Origin: Bifidobacterium eulemuris
GTDB lineage: Bacteria > Actinomycetota > Actinomycetes > Actinomycetales > Bifidobacteriaceae
Reading direction: 5' to 3'
Length of the DNA stretch: 64,000 nt
Assembly (NCBI RefSeq): GCF_014898155.1
Contig: NZ_CP062938.1
Span: 2,480,001-2,544,000 of the forward strand
Position 1 is the first letter of the stretch. Each line of letters starts with the position of its first letter. A program made the position numbers and the translations under genes. This document shows positions 1 to 8,521 of this stretch, piece after piece. Under the pieces are notes generated by a model, which saw only the letters and a program-made list of their open reading frames with translations, was not told where the DNA came from and did not search any database.

Positions 1-247
1 CACCGCGACCTCGTATAAGATGTCGAAGGATGCGGCGTGGATTGGCGTTCGGCTGTATGGCAACATGGTGTCGTGCCTCACCGCCTCGGAAGATTCTGGC
101 TCGGAGTTCGGCTTCGCCTGCCCGTCGTTGCCGTTGCGTGTGGGGCAGGGCCTGCCGCACAACGCCACCGTGCTCACCTCCTTCGATGCGAGATTCCTCA
201 GCACCGAGTGGTCGGGCGGCTTCGTGGGATGTCTGGCCGGCGTATGA
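1..247 (+). CDS. 3' end of a gene, probably glycoside hydrolase C-terminus
   Basis: An open frame runs in from the left edge and stops at 245-247, leaving about 81 residues. It ends with a motif SGGFVGCLAGV. This resembles the beta-sandwich C-terminal segment of the GH43 enzyme at 5087-6715, which has FFTGAFVGLACVDV near its end, so a second GH43-type xylosidase or arabinofuranosidase is the best guess. Position next to a LacI repressor and a sugar importer supports a carbohydrate-active enzyme. No catalytic region is present in the window, so the family is an inference from a short tail. The gene converges on the LacI gene with only 8 bases between stop codons. Confidence 0.5.
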   Translation, partial: TATSYKMSKDAAWIGVRLYGNMVSCLTASEDSGSEFGFACPSLPLRVGQGLPHNATVLTSFDARFLSTEWSGGFVGCLAGV

Positions 248-255
248 TTGCGTGT

Positions 256-1281
256 TCAGCCGTTCAGCGCCCGCGTGCTGTTGCGGACGATCAGACTGGT
301 GGGCAGGATCACGCTTGACGGTGTTTCTCCCTGTGTGGCTTGTATCAGCATGCGCGTGGCGACACCTGCCATCTCTTGTAGCGGTTGGCGGACGGTGGTG
401 AGCGCGGGGCCCATGAACGCGGCGGTCTGCACGTCATCGAACCCGACGACGGAAAGATCCTCTGGAATGCGCAATCCGAGTTGCCGTGCCGCCTCATAGA
501 CGCCCATGGCCTGAAGATCGTTGCCTGCGAATATGGCGGTGGGGCGGGTGTCGGGGTTCTCAAGCATTGCCATGGCTTGCGCGTATCCGCTGGGAGTGGT
601 GAAATCACCCTCGGTGACCAGTGCCGGATCCACGGATATGCCTTTCTCCGCCAGTGCGGACGAGTATCCATCCAGACGTGCGCGCGAGCACATCATGTAA
701 TCCGGTCCAGTGACGATGCCGATGTGGGTATGTCCCAAAGAAAGCAGATGGCGTGTTGCGATGACGCCGCCGGTCCAGTTGTCGGCCTGCACCGACAGAC
801 TGTCGGCGGAAGGATCTCCGGAAGGATCAAACACCACGAAGGGGATGTTGCGGGCCTTGAGTTTGGTGCGTTCCGTTTTGGACAGATTGGAGAACACAAG
901 GATTGCGCCAAGCGGTTGGCGGCGAAGCATGCCGTCGAGCCATGAGGGGTCGGGGTGTTGTTTGGTGCCGCCTTCGGTGACAGTGACGCTGAGATCATGT
1001 TGTTTGGCCTCGGCGAGAACACCTCGGAGGACTTCCAGGGCCCAGACCGTTTCAACGTCTTCGAACACCACCTCAATTAGCCGTTGCTGTTTGATGGCTG
1101 CGTGACGTCGGGTGTATCCGTTGGACTGCAAAGCTTCGGTGACTTTCGCTCTTGTTTTCGCAGAGACGTCAGCTCTGCCGTTGAGCACTTTGGAAACGGT
1201 CGCCAAGGAGACTCCTGTCTGAGCGGCGATATCGGACAATTGCACGCGTTTGCTGACCTGATTCGGTGAGGTAGCGCTCAT
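256..1281 (-). CDS. LacI-family transcriptional repressor
   Basis: A 341-residue LacI/GalR regulator. Residues about 14-33 (LSDIAAQTGVSLATVSKVLN) are the helix-turn-helix and hinge start typical of the family; the rest is the periplasmic-binding-protein-like sugar-sensing domain, with the usual VGFDD motif in its second half. The start is set by a strong AAGGAG about 8 bases upstream. It is divergent from the ABC importer at 1691-4999 and GH43 at 5087, so it most likely represses that operon and is released by a pentose or xylo-oligosaccharide ligand. Three CGAAAG-TTTTCG-type sites lie in the divergent spacer and are its candidate operators. The effector cannot be read from the sequence. Confidence 0.93.
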   Translation of the reverse strand: MSATSPNQVSKRVQLSDIAAQTGVSLATVSKVLNGRADVSAKTRAKVTEALQSNGYTRRHAAIKQQRLIEVVFEDVETVWALEVLRGVLAEAKQHDLSVTVTEGGTKQHPDPSWLDGMLRRQPLGAILVFSNLSKTERTKLKARNIPFVVFDPSGDPSADSLSVQADNWTGGVIATRHLLSLGHTHIGIVTGPDYMMCSRARLDGYSSALAEKGISVDPALVTEGDFTTPSGYAQAMAMLENPDTRPTAIFAGNDLQAMGVYEAARQLGLRIPEDLSVVGFDDVQTAAFMGPALTTVRQPLQEMAGVATRMLIQATQGETPSSVILPTSLIVRNSTRALNG

Positions 1282-1690
1282 TGTAGGCTCCTTCGCTGAT
1301 GTTGCAACGAGTCTATCACGAAAGTTTCGATAATGGTGTCGACACGCCGATTGAGGCGATGCGACATATTTTTATAGGTGTCTTTTTGTTGAAAATACTC
1401 TATTTATCAGGTTTTCTACAATAGAGTCGTCTTAGTTAGTTTGACCATTTAATCAAATGGTGTTATCGTAAGTATCGACGAAAAAAAGTCAAAGTTTTCG
1501 ATAAGATATATTGAACGAGTTCGAAGGAGAACTACTGAAAATCATGTGTCGCAAGCCAGAGAAGGCGATGGCACATATTTCGAAAAGCTGTTTCAGATGC
1601 GGCTTCTTCGTGTGATGTGAAATACATCTGTCGAAAACTTTCGTTGTGGATACGTGGGTGTCTACAGCGAAACCGGTAAGGAGAATGCAT
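1282..1690. promoter_or_regulatory. Divergent control region with three candidate LacI operators
   Basis: This 409-base AT-rich spacer has no convincing gene. Three similar partly palindromic sites occur: CGAAAGTTTCGATAA at 1319-1333, CAAAGTTTTCGATAA at 1490-1504 and, on the other strand, TCGAAAACTTTCGT at 1631-1644. All share a CGAAAG/CTTTCG core around an A/T centre, as expected for LacI-type operators. Their placement on both sides of the spacer fits joint control of the repressor and the importer. Assignment to this repressor is inference from adjacency. Confidence 0.5.
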
Positions 1691-2974
1691 ATGAAGCTCA
1701 AGTCCATTGCCGCTGCGGCTCTTGCTGTGACGACGCTGGTAAGCGTCGCCGCCTGCGGCAGCGCATCCGATACGAACGCCGACGGTCAAGTCGAAATCGT
1801 GATGTGGCATAATTCGACCACAGGCGATGGCAAGCAGTTCTGGGAGGACGCCGCTGCGGCCTTCGAGGAGGAGAATCCTAACGTCACCATCAAAATCGAA
1901 GCCATCCAGAATGAGGATATGGACGGCAAGCTGCAAACCGCTTTGCAGGATCCCGACTCCGCTCCCGATATCTTCCTCGCCCGCGGCGGGCAGAAGCTTC
2001 GGGATGTTGTGGAGGCCGGACAGGCTATGGATCTGACCGATAAGATTTCGGACACGGTGAAGACTCAGATGGCGACCGCTCTTGATGCCGATACCATTGA
2101 TGGCAAGATCTACGGCATTCCGCAATCCGTGCTTCCCGGTGGTATGTGGTATTCCAAGGATCTGTTCGCCCAGGCCGGCATCACCGAAACCCCGACCACG
2201 TGGGACGAGTTCAAAACCGTCGTGCAGAAGCTCAAGGATGCCGGCATCACACCGATCGCCGTCGGCGGCAAGGACGCATGGCCGGCCGCCCACTGGTGGT
2301 ACTGGTTCGCTTTGCGCGAATGCTCGGCTGAGACTTTCGAACAGGCCCAGTCCGACAAGGACTTCAGCGACAAATGCTGGACTCGTACCGGCGATGACGT
2401 GCAGGAGCTGATCGATCTCGATGCGTTCAATGAGGGATATCTGACCACTCCGGCGCAGCAAGGCGCGAGCTCATCAGCCGGTCTGCTCGCCAATCACATG
2501 GCCGCCATGGAACTCATGGGTGGTTGGGAGCCTGGTGTGGTTCGTGATCTCACCCCCGACCAGACCGATATGGAAGACCTCGGCTACTTCGCCTTCCCGA
2601 CCATTGACGGAGGCGAAGGCGACGAGAGCGCGATCATGGGCGGCTCGGACGGTATGTCAGTCGGCGCCTGGGCCCCGGACGAGGCCGTCGACTTCCTCAA
2701 CTTCGTCTCCGAAAAGGAATGGCAGGAGAAGTACGCGGAGGCGTTCTCCACCATCCCCGCCTCCGTGGAAGCGCAGGAAGTGGTGACGAACGAGGCGCTG
2801 AAGCAGGTGCTTGATGTCTACAACAACGCTTCGTCCGTCTCGATGTGGCTGGACACCGTGTTCGGGCAGAACATCGGCAACGCGCTCAACGAAGGCGTCG
2901 TCAACATGATGGCCGGACAGGGCACCGCCGAAGACATCGTCAAGGGCGTCGAGGACGCGGCCGCCAAGGGCTGA
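1691..2974 (+). CDS. ABC sugar importer, solute-binding lipoprotein
   Basis: A family 1 extracellular solute-binding protein of 427 residues. The N-terminus MKLKSIAAAALAVTTLVSVAAC is a lipoprotein signal peptide with the lipidated cysteine at residue 22, followed by a short linker and a two-lobed sugar-binding domain beginning with VEIVMWHNSTTGDGK. ATG 1691 is preferred over the in-frame ATG 1685 because AAGGAG at 1678-1683 is correctly spaced only from 1691. Two permease genes and a GH43 enzyme follow in the same direction. No ATP-binding subunit is encoded here; Bifidobacterium importers of this type usually share a general ATPase such as MsiK encoded elsewhere. Ligand is probably xylo- or arabinoxylo-oligosaccharide, inferred from the GH43 neighbour. 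Confidence 0.93.
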   Translation: MKLKSIAAAALAVTTLVSVAACGSASDTNADGQVEIVMWHNSTTGDGKQFWEDAAAAFEEENPNVTIKIEAIQNEDMDGKLQTALQDPDSAPDIFLARGGQKLRDVVEAGQAMDLTDKISDTVKTQMATALDADTIDGKIYGIPQSVLPGGMWYSKDLFAQAGITETPTTWDEFKTVVQKLKDAGITPIAVGGKDAWPAAHWWYWFALRECSAETFEQAQSDKDFSDKCWTRTGDDVQELIDLDAFNEGYLTTPAQQGASSSAGLLANHMAAMELMGGWEPGVVRDLTPDQTDMEDLGYFAFPTIDGGEGDESAIMGGSDGMSVGAWAPDEAVDFLNFVSEKEWQEKYAEAFSTIPASVEAQEVVTNEALKQVLDVYNNASSVSMWLDTVFGQNIGNALNEGVVNMMAGQGTAEDIVKGVEDAAAKG

Positions 2975-3003
2975 CCGTCCGTCTGAGACACGGCATGGCA
3001 AGA

Positions 3004-3031
3004 CGGTGACGGTCCGTTCGGACCGTCACCG
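3004..3031 (+). terminator. Intercistronic hairpin after the binding-protein gene
   Basis: A perfect 12-bp stem (CGGTGACGGTCC and its complement) with a GTTC loop lies 30 bases after the stop codon and just before the ribosome-binding site of the first permease. It lacks a T run. Such hairpins commonly stabilise the abundant binding-protein transcript and reduce permease expression, which would fit this order of genes. Confidence 0.6.
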
Positions 3032-3057
3032 CCACTAAAAGGAAGGCAAGCAAGACC

Positions 3058-4098
3058 ATGGCAAAGAGGCAGTCGAGCCAACGCGGACCGCGGCTGATGA
3101 ACGATAAGACGAGGAAGCGGATCGAGATAGGGGTGCTCTCCGCCCCCGCGCTGATCATGTTCTTCACCTTCGTGATTCTGCCGGTGTTTCTGGCGGCGTA
3201 CTATGGCTTCTACAAATGGAAGGGATACGGCACGCCGAGCGTGAACGGTGAGTTCGTAGGCCTGAACAACTACAAGATCATCCTCACGGATCCCAGTTTC
3301 CAGGAAGCTCTTGGACATACCCTTTTCGTCGTGGTCGCGTCGTTGGTCATCCAGGGGCCGCTGGCCATCCTGTTCGCCCTGCTGCTGAACCAGAAGTTCA
3401 AAGGGCGCGCGCTTATCCGAACGCTGATCTTCGTTCCGTATGTCGTTTCCGAGGTCATCGTCGGTACGGGCTGGAGCCTGATGCTGCAAAGCACCGGCGC
3501 CGTCAACGCGTTGCTGGAAAAAATCGGTATCGACGGCGCCGATTGGATATCCGATCCCAACATCGCCATCTGGACATTGATGTTCATCATCTCGTGGAAA
3601 TACATCGGATTCGCCGTGATCCTCATGATCGCCGGCATGCAGGCGATTCCCGAAGAGCTGTACGAGGCGGCGCGCGTCGACGGAGCCGGATTCTGGCGCA
3701 TGCAGTGGAGCATCACGCTTCCGTTGCTTGGCCCGACCATCAGGATCTGGGCGTTCATGTCGATCATCGGTTCGCTGCAGCTGTTCGACCTGGTCTATAT
3801 CATCTGGGGACAGTACGTATCGTCCACCGCGGGCACTTCCACGATGGCCACCTATATGGTGCGTGAGGGACGCCTCGCCAATAACTACGGCTATGGTTCG
3901 GCCGTCGCCGTGGTCATCTTCTTTATTTCGTTGGTCATCGCCCTGACCTATCAGCGTTTCGTTCTGAATCGTGACCTCGATGGCGCGCTCACCGACGCCA
4001 AAGACAAGAAGCGTCGCGAGCGGCGCGCCCAGAAGGAAGCGGCGAAGCTTGCGAAGAAGTCGGTTCGTCCGATCGCAATGAGCAGTGAGGTGGCATGA
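3058..4098 (+). CDS. ABC sugar importer permease, MalF/UgpA type
   Basis: A 346-residue inner-membrane permease with six predicted hydrophobic spans and the cytoplasmic EAA loop (EELYEAARVDGAGFWRMQWS, from about residue 199) that contacts the ATPase. The start is ATG 3058 with an AAGGAAGG box upstream. The C-terminus is a long basic cytoplasmic tail rich in Lys and Arg (KDKKRRERRAQKEAAK), a feature seen also in the second importer of this window. It is the first of two permeases forming the transmembrane heterodimer with the next gene. It overlaps the upstream control signals of the next gene closely, so the two are translationally linked. Confidence 0.93.
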   Translation: MAKRQSSQRGPRLMNDKTRKRIEIGVLSAPALIMFFTFVILPVFLAAYYGFYKWKGYGTPSVNGEFVGLNNYKIILTDPSFQEALGHTLFVVVASLVIQGPLAILFALLLNQKFKGRALIRTLIFVPYVVSEVIVGTGWSLMLQSTGAVNALLEKIGIDGADWISDPNIAIWTLMFIISWKYIGFAVILMIAGMQAIPEELYEAARVDGAGFWRMQWSITLPLLGPTIRIWAFMSIIGSLQLFDLVYIIWGQYVSSTAGTSTMATYMVREGRLANNYGYGSAVAVVIFFISLVIALTYQRFVLNRDLDGALTDAKDKKRRERRAQKEAAKLAKKSVRPIAMSSEVA

Positions 4099-4099
4099 A

Positions 4100-4999
4100 A
4101 TGACAACCGCAGTCAATGGAGCAATCGTATCCAAGAACACCAATAGGAAAGGCGATCCCTACGCCTTGAGGAAATCCTCGAAGACTCCGTGGGGCAATCC
4201 GATCGTCTACTTCTTCTCGCTGCTGTTGGTCGGCATCTGCGTCGGCCCGGTGGTGTACATCATCATCGGCGGCTTCCGCACCAACTCGCAGATCACCCGT
4301 GATCCGGCTGGATTGCCCGATCCATGGAATTTTGAGAACTACAAGACGGTGTTCACGTCGGATGTGTTCTGGGGAGAACTCGTCAATTCGTTGATCGTGG
4401 GCCTCGGCACCATGGTCGGCGTCGTGGTGCTGGCTCTGATGGTCAGCTTCGTCATTGCCCGGTACCAATTCAAATTCAACGGGCTGCTGTATTCGCTGTT
4501 TGCGGCGGGCATGATGTTCCCCATCACCGTGGCCATCACTCCGCTGTACCTGCTGTTGAGGAACCTGCATCTGGTCAATTCCCATCTTGGTCTGATTCTT
4601 CCTCAGATAGCGTTCGGATTGCCGCAGGCTATCATCATTCTGGTTCCCTTCCTCAAATCCATCCCCGAAGAGTTGGAGGAGGCCGCGGAATTGGACGGCT
4701 GCTCCCGTCTGGGATTCTTCGCCCGTATGGTGCTGCCTTTGAGTTGGCCCGGCGTGGCCACCGTCGGCATCCTCAGCTTCGTCAGCAGCTGGAACGCCTA
4801 CATGCTGCCGCTGTTCCTGCTTAATGATTCCAGCAAATACACGTTGCCGTTGGGCGTGCAGATGTTCAGTTCGCAGCATTCCGTGGATACCGCGCAGGTA
4901 CTGGCGTTCACCTCGCTGTCGATGATTCCCGCCCTGATCTGCTTCACGATCTTCCAGAAGAAGATCGTCGGCGGCCTGACCGGTGCGGTCAAGGGCTGA
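4100..4999 (+). CDS. ABC sugar importer permease, MalG/UgpE type
   Basis: A 299-residue permease, partner of the preceding gene, with six hydrophobic spans and a second EAA loop (EELEEAAELDGCSRLGFF, from about residue 190). ATG 4100 is chosen, one base after the upstream stop codon; a GTGAGG box sits 9 bases before it. An earlier GTG at 4085 would overlap the upstream gene and lacks such a box. The product completes the membrane channel of the oligosaccharide importer. Confidence 0.93.
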   Translation: MTTAVNGAIVSKNTNRKGDPYALRKSSKTPWGNPIVYFFSLLLVGICVGPVVYIIIGGFRTNSQITRDPAGLPDPWNFENYKTVFTSDVFWGELVNSLIVGLGTMVGVVVLALMVSFVIARYQFKFNGLLYSLFAAGMMFPITVAITPLYLLLRNLHLVNSHLGLILPQIAFGLPQAIIILVPFLKSIPEELEEAAELDGCSRLGFFARMVLPLSWPGVATVGILSFVSSWNAYMLPLFLLNDSSKYTLPLGVQMFSSQHSVDTAQVLAFTSLSMIPALICFTIFQKKIVGGLTGAVKG

Positions 5000-5022
5000 C
5001 GCGCGTCCCGCGTCCCACTGTG

Positions 5023-5056
5023 ATCCGGGGAGATTCCCTCTTCCGTCTCCCCGGAT
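5023..5056 (+). terminator. Attenuating terminator between importer and GH43
   Basis: An 11-bp perfect stem (ATCCGGGGAGA with its complement) is followed by TCCTTTTCG, a weak T run. It sits between the permease stop and the GH43 ribosome-binding site and could lower, rather than abolish, transcription into the GH43 gene. Confidence 0.6.
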
Positions 5057-5086
5057 TCCTTTTCGTTGCGCAAGGAGTAAGAAGAT

Positions 5087-6715
5087 ATGAAGATCTCGAA
5101 TCCGGTGATTCCCGGCTTCCACGCTGATCCTTCGATGATCCGCGTCGGCGACACCTACTACATCGCCAATTCCACATTCGACTGGTTCCCGGCCGTGCGT
5201 TTGCACGAATCCAAAGACATGGTGCACTGGAACACATTGCCTGGCGCACTGGACCGCGTCAGCCAGATCGATATGAAGGGCAACTGCTCGTCCGGAGGTG
5301 TGTGGGCGCCTGATCTCAGCTACGCCGACGGCAGGTTCTGGCTGGTGTACGCCGATGTCAAAATGGTCGACGGGGCGTTCAAGGACTGCACCAACTATCT
5401 GGTCACCTCCGAAGACATCCGTGGGCCTTGGAGCGAACCAATCCGTCTCAACGGCGTGGGATTCGACGCCAGTCTGTTCCATGACGACGACGGACGCAAG
5501 TATCTGGTGCAGCAGACCTGGGACTTCCGAGAATACCATCATCCTTTCGACGGGATCACCCTCACCGAATTCGATGTCGACACGATGCGGCTCAAGCCCG
5601 AAACCGCGCGCACCATCTGGGATGGCACCGAGGCCAAACTGGTCGAAGGACCGCATCTGTACAAAATCAACGACTACTACTATCTGTTCGCGGCCGAGGG
5701 CGGCACCGTGTACGCGCATCAGGAGTCGGTCGCCCGCTCCCGTTCATTGGACGCGCTCTCTTTCGAGGGGATGCCCAGCGATCCGTTCCTCACCAACTTC
5801 GACACCCCGCGATCCTACCTGCAGAAGCAGGGCCACGGTTCATTGGTCGAAACCCCGTCGGGGGAGTGGTACTACGCCTCGCTGTGCGCCCGCCCGTGGC
5901 ATCACGAAACCGAGGCCGCTAACGATCCGCGCGGCTGGTGCACGCTGGGACGTGAGACCTCGATCCAGAAGGTCGAATGGGACGAGGACGGTTGGCCCCA
6001 TATCGTCGGCGGTCACGGAGGCGAACGGTATGTCGACGCGCCCAAGGACGCGGTCGAAACCGTCGCCCCGGCCGACCACTCGCAGCACGACGAGTTCGAA
6101 TCCGACGCTCTGGGGCATGACTGGAACACGCTGCGCGTGCCGTTCAACGAAGCCATGGGGCGTGTCGGTGGCGGCGAACTGACATTGCGGGGCCAGGGGT
6201 CGCTGCGCAACCTGCATGATTTGTCGCTGGTGGCGCGACGCTGGCAGGCCTTCGACTTCGACGCCGAAACCAAAGTCGAGTTCCGCCCGACCACCTACAT
6301 GGCCATGGCCGGTCTGACCAACTATTATTCCGACGTGACCTGGTCGTGGGTGTACGTGACGTGGGATGAGAAGCGCAACACCCGCGTGATCGAAGTGGCG
6401 CAGAACGACTTCGGCGTCTACACCTCATTCCTGAAAGACGACGCCATCGTGGTGCCGGACGACGTGGATGCGGTCTGGCTGCGCACCAAAGTGCGCACGC
6501 ACTTCTACACGTACGAATACTCCTTCGACGGCGAACAGTGGCATGAGATCCCGGTCAAACTCGACGCCAAGCTGTTGTCGGACGACTATGTGAACCAGCG
6601 CTATGGCGGATTCTTCACCGGAGCCTTCGTCGGACTGGCCTGCGTGGACGTGGCCGGCTACGGCACCGAAGCGACATTCAACTACTTCGACTATCGGGAG
6701 TTGCAATTTTCCTGA
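5087..6715 (+). CDS. GH43 beta-xylosidase / alpha-L-arabinofuranosidase
   Basis: A 542-residue glycoside hydrolase of family 43, without signal peptide and so cytoplasmic. The N-terminal five-bladed propeller (residues about 1-310) starts with NPVIPGFHADPS, where Asp14 is the expected general base; Asp127 in GFDASLF is the expected pKa modulator; Glu187 in EGPHLYK is the expected general acid. Residues about 330-540 form the C-terminal beta-sandwich seen in XynB-like beta-xylosidases. It follows the importer genes, so it most likely trims imported xylo- or arabinoxylo-oligosaccharides to pentoses. GH43 enzymes vary between xylosidase and arabinofuranosidase activity, and sequence inspection cannot decide which dominates. 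Confidence 0.92.
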   Translation: MKISNPVIPGFHADPSMIRVGDTYYIANSTFDWFPAVRLHESKDMVHWNTLPGALDRVSQIDMKGNCSSGGVWAPDLSYADGRFWLVYADVKMVDGAFKDCTNYLVTSEDIRGPWSEPIRLNGVGFDASLFHDDDGRKYLVQQTWDFREYHHPFDGITLTEFDVDTMRLKPETARTIWDGTEAKLVEGPHLYKINDYYYLFAAEGGTVYAHQESVARSRSLDALSFEGMPSDPFLTNFDTPRSYLQKQGHGSLVETPSGEWYYASLCARPWHHETEAANDPRGWCTLGRETSIQKVEWDEDGWPHIVGGHGGERYVDAPKDAVETVAPADHSQHDEFESDALGHDWNTLRVPFNEAMGRVGGGELTLRGQGSLRNLHDLSLVARRWQAFDFDAETKVEFRPTTYMAMAGLTNYYSDVTWSWVYVTWDEKRNTRVIEVAQNDFGVYTSFLKDDAIVVPDDVDAVWLRTKVRTHFYTYEYSFDGEQWHEIPVKLDAKLLSDDYVNQRYGGFFTGAFVGLACVDVAGYGTEATFNYFDYRELQFS

Positions 6716-6784
6716 GGAAGATTTCGGCGTGCCGTGCAAAAAACCTGACGAACATTCATGGGATGTTGACAAAAACCTAAGGAA

Positions 6785-6834
6785 GGCGCGTTGCCGTCAG
6801 CCGTATCTACTTCGACGGCCGATGGCGACGCGCC
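6785..6834. terminator. Bidirectional terminator-like hairpin
   Basis: Two 20-base arms (6785-6804 and 6815-6834) match at 17 of 20 positions, and the exceptions are mostly G-T pairs. The hairpin sits between the convergent GH43 and ATPase genes and would serve either. Confidence 0.55.
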
Positions 6835-6865
6835 GTCGCGTTCCGTGTCGCATGACGGATGTGGT

Positions 6866-8296
6866 TCATCCCTCCAGCATGCTCTGCGCGTCGATGAGGG
6901 TGAACGAGGGGTCGATGTCGGCTTTCGCGCGGGTGCCCTCGGACGCGTGTTGCTTGCTGAACAGGTAATAGGCCGTCTCGCCCTTGAAATCGATAAGCGC
7001 GGTGCGCCGCTTGAGCTTGTCGATCGCTTCAGATTCGTCGAAGGCGTTGCGCCACTTGCATTCACCCAACAGCATCTTGCGGTCGAACGAGTCGGTCATG
7101 ACGATGTCGATGTCCGTTTGCTCGCGTGCCACGGGATCGTTGCCCCACCATTTGCCGAAGGCTGTGGGCTGGAAGTCCAATCGTCCTTCGCGGCATTCAC
7201 GCAACAGCCATTGCATGCACAGGCTCTCGAATTGAGCGCCGACATAGGTTTCGAACACTCCACCGGAAGTGGCGTATCGTACGGCACCGGAGGCGGTGCC
7301 GCTTTCGATTAGCGAAACGTAGGGGCTGACGAAGTGGTACCAGAAGTCGAAAAACGGGTCTTTGAACGTCCACAGTCCTTTTCTGGATCGCGATGCGTCC
7401 TCTCCGAAAGGCACCGTTCGCTGGATCACGCCAAGGGCGGAGAGCGTTTTCAGATATGCGCCGACGGTATTGGCGTCGACTCCGGCTTTTTCGGCGATTT
7501 CCTTGGGGCGTGTTTGCCCTGCGCCTATCGCGTTGAGTATGGAATTGTAGAGCGCCGGTTCTCTGAGTTCCTGCCGCATCAGCATGGCCGGTTCCTCATA
7601 GAGGATTCCTGAGGTACGGAAGCATAATGCCGCGATGTTCTCGCTGAATGTTTTCGCATCGTCGAGTTGCTCGAGATAATAGGGGGTTCCTCCCAGAGCG
7701 GCGTAGTAGTGGATCTGATCCTCCCAGGTGCTCTGTGAGGGCATAAGCTTCGTCGCGGTGAACAGGTCGAAAGGTTTCAGCCTGATCTGCGCGGTGCGGC
7801 GGCCGTAGAGCGGGCTTTTCGCGCCGAGCACGTCGCTTTCCATGAATCCCTCGTTGCTGCCGCACAGAATCAGTGTGATGTTGGTCTGCTTGAACGAGTG
7901 GTCTATGGCGATCTGCAGGATGGAGGGCAGGGCTTTCTCCGTCGCGGCCGCGTATGGGAACTCATCGAAGACGAGAATGAACGGATGCTCCGTGTCCGCT
8001 TGCGCTTGTTCGGCGATGAAGGTGAAGGCGTCAAGCCAGTTGCCGATGGCTCCGGCCGAGGAGGGGATGCCGAAGAATTCGTATATGGCTTGGGAGAAAT
8101 CGGCCAGATTGTTGGCCGAGCTTTGTTCTCGCGCGGTGAACATGAGCGCCCGCTGGGAGCTCATGGCGCATACGTGTGAGATGAGGGCCGTCTTACCCAC
8201 GCGCCGCCGGCCATAGATGACCGCCATCTGGAAGCTGTTCTTATCGATAAGTTCGTTGAGGGCTGTCAACTCCTCTTCTCGTCCGATGAATGTCAT
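6866..8296 (-). CDS. AAA ATPase with DUF234-like nuclease-fold C-terminus
   Basis: A 476-residue protein of the archaeal-type ATPase / DUF234 group. It opens with MTFIGREEELTAL, then Walker A GRRRVGKTAL (Lys35) and Walker B FILVFDEFPYA near residue 112. A winged-helix-like stretch follows at about 250-310. The C-terminus carries a PD-(D/E)XK-like arrangement: TDIDIV (Asp near 395-397) and GECKW (Glu412, Lys414). ATG 8296 is preferred because the family begins at this point and a GAAGG box precedes it; ATG 8323 or TTG 8344 are alternatives. Function is not established for the family. It is often found in accessory DNA. A 19-bp inverted repeat lies at its promoter. Confidence 0.85.
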   Translation of the reverse strand: MTFIGREEELTALNELIDKNSFQMAVIYGRRRVGKTALISHVCAMSSQRALMFTAREQSSANNLADFSQAIYEFFGIPSSAGAIGNWLDAFTFIAEQAQADTEHPFILVFDEFPYAAATEKALPSILQIAIDHSFKQTNITLILCGSNEGFMESDVLGAKSPLYGRRTAQIRLKPFDLFTATKLMPSQSTWEDQIHYYAALGGTPYYLEQLDDAKTFSENIAALCFRTSGILYEEPAMLMRQELREPALYNSILNAIGAGQTRPKEIAEKAGVDANTVGAYLKTLSALGVIQRTVPFGEDASRSRKGLWTFKDPFFDFWYHFVSPYVSLIESGTASGAVRYATSGGVFETYVGAQFESLCMQWLLRECREGRLDFQPTAFGKWWGNDPVAREQTDIDIVMTDSFDRKMLLGECKWRNAFDESEAIDKLKRRTALIDFKGETAYYLFSKQHASEGTRAKADIDPSFTLIDAQSMLEG

Positions 8297-8352
8297 AGGT
8301 GGTGCCTTCGCCGTGGAAACCATAATATTGCGTACGTCAATCAATATTATAT

Positions 8353-8398
8353 CGTGCTTACGATTAACTTGCTTACGAACAAGTTAATCGTAAGCACG
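8353..8398. repeat. 19-bp perfect inverted repeat at the ATPase promoter
   Basis: Arms 8353-8371 and 8380-8398 are perfect complements around an 8-base loop. The arm contains CTTACGATTAACTTG, and the loop begins CTTACGA, so the GCTTACGA word occurs repeatedly. It lies just upstream of the ATPase start and could be an operator, a hairpin in the 5' leader, or a recombination site. Confidence 0.75.
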
Positions 8399-8430
8399 GT
8401 AATTCATTGTGGCCATGCCGAGAACATAAC

Positions 8431-8466
8431 GAATGAGGTCCGCACGCCGTTGTGCGGACCTCATTC
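8431..8466 (-). terminator. Terminator hairpin for the 139-residue gene
   Basis: A perfect 15-bp stem (GAATGAGGTCCGCAC and its complement) with a GCCGTT loop lies about 55 bases after the stop of the minus-strand gene at 8522-8941. There is no clear T run, so strength is uncertain. Confidence 0.6.
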
Positions 8467-8521
8467 GATGGGGGTGTAAGTTTCAGCTTAGGAAGCGCCT
8501 CTTGGAAAACGCGCTCGCCGA

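Noticed and set aside
8353..8398. Rho-independent terminator
   Set aside because: It lies at the promoter side of the ATPase gene with no T run and more than 100 bases from the end of the neighbouring minus-strand gene, which has its own hairpin at 8431-8466.
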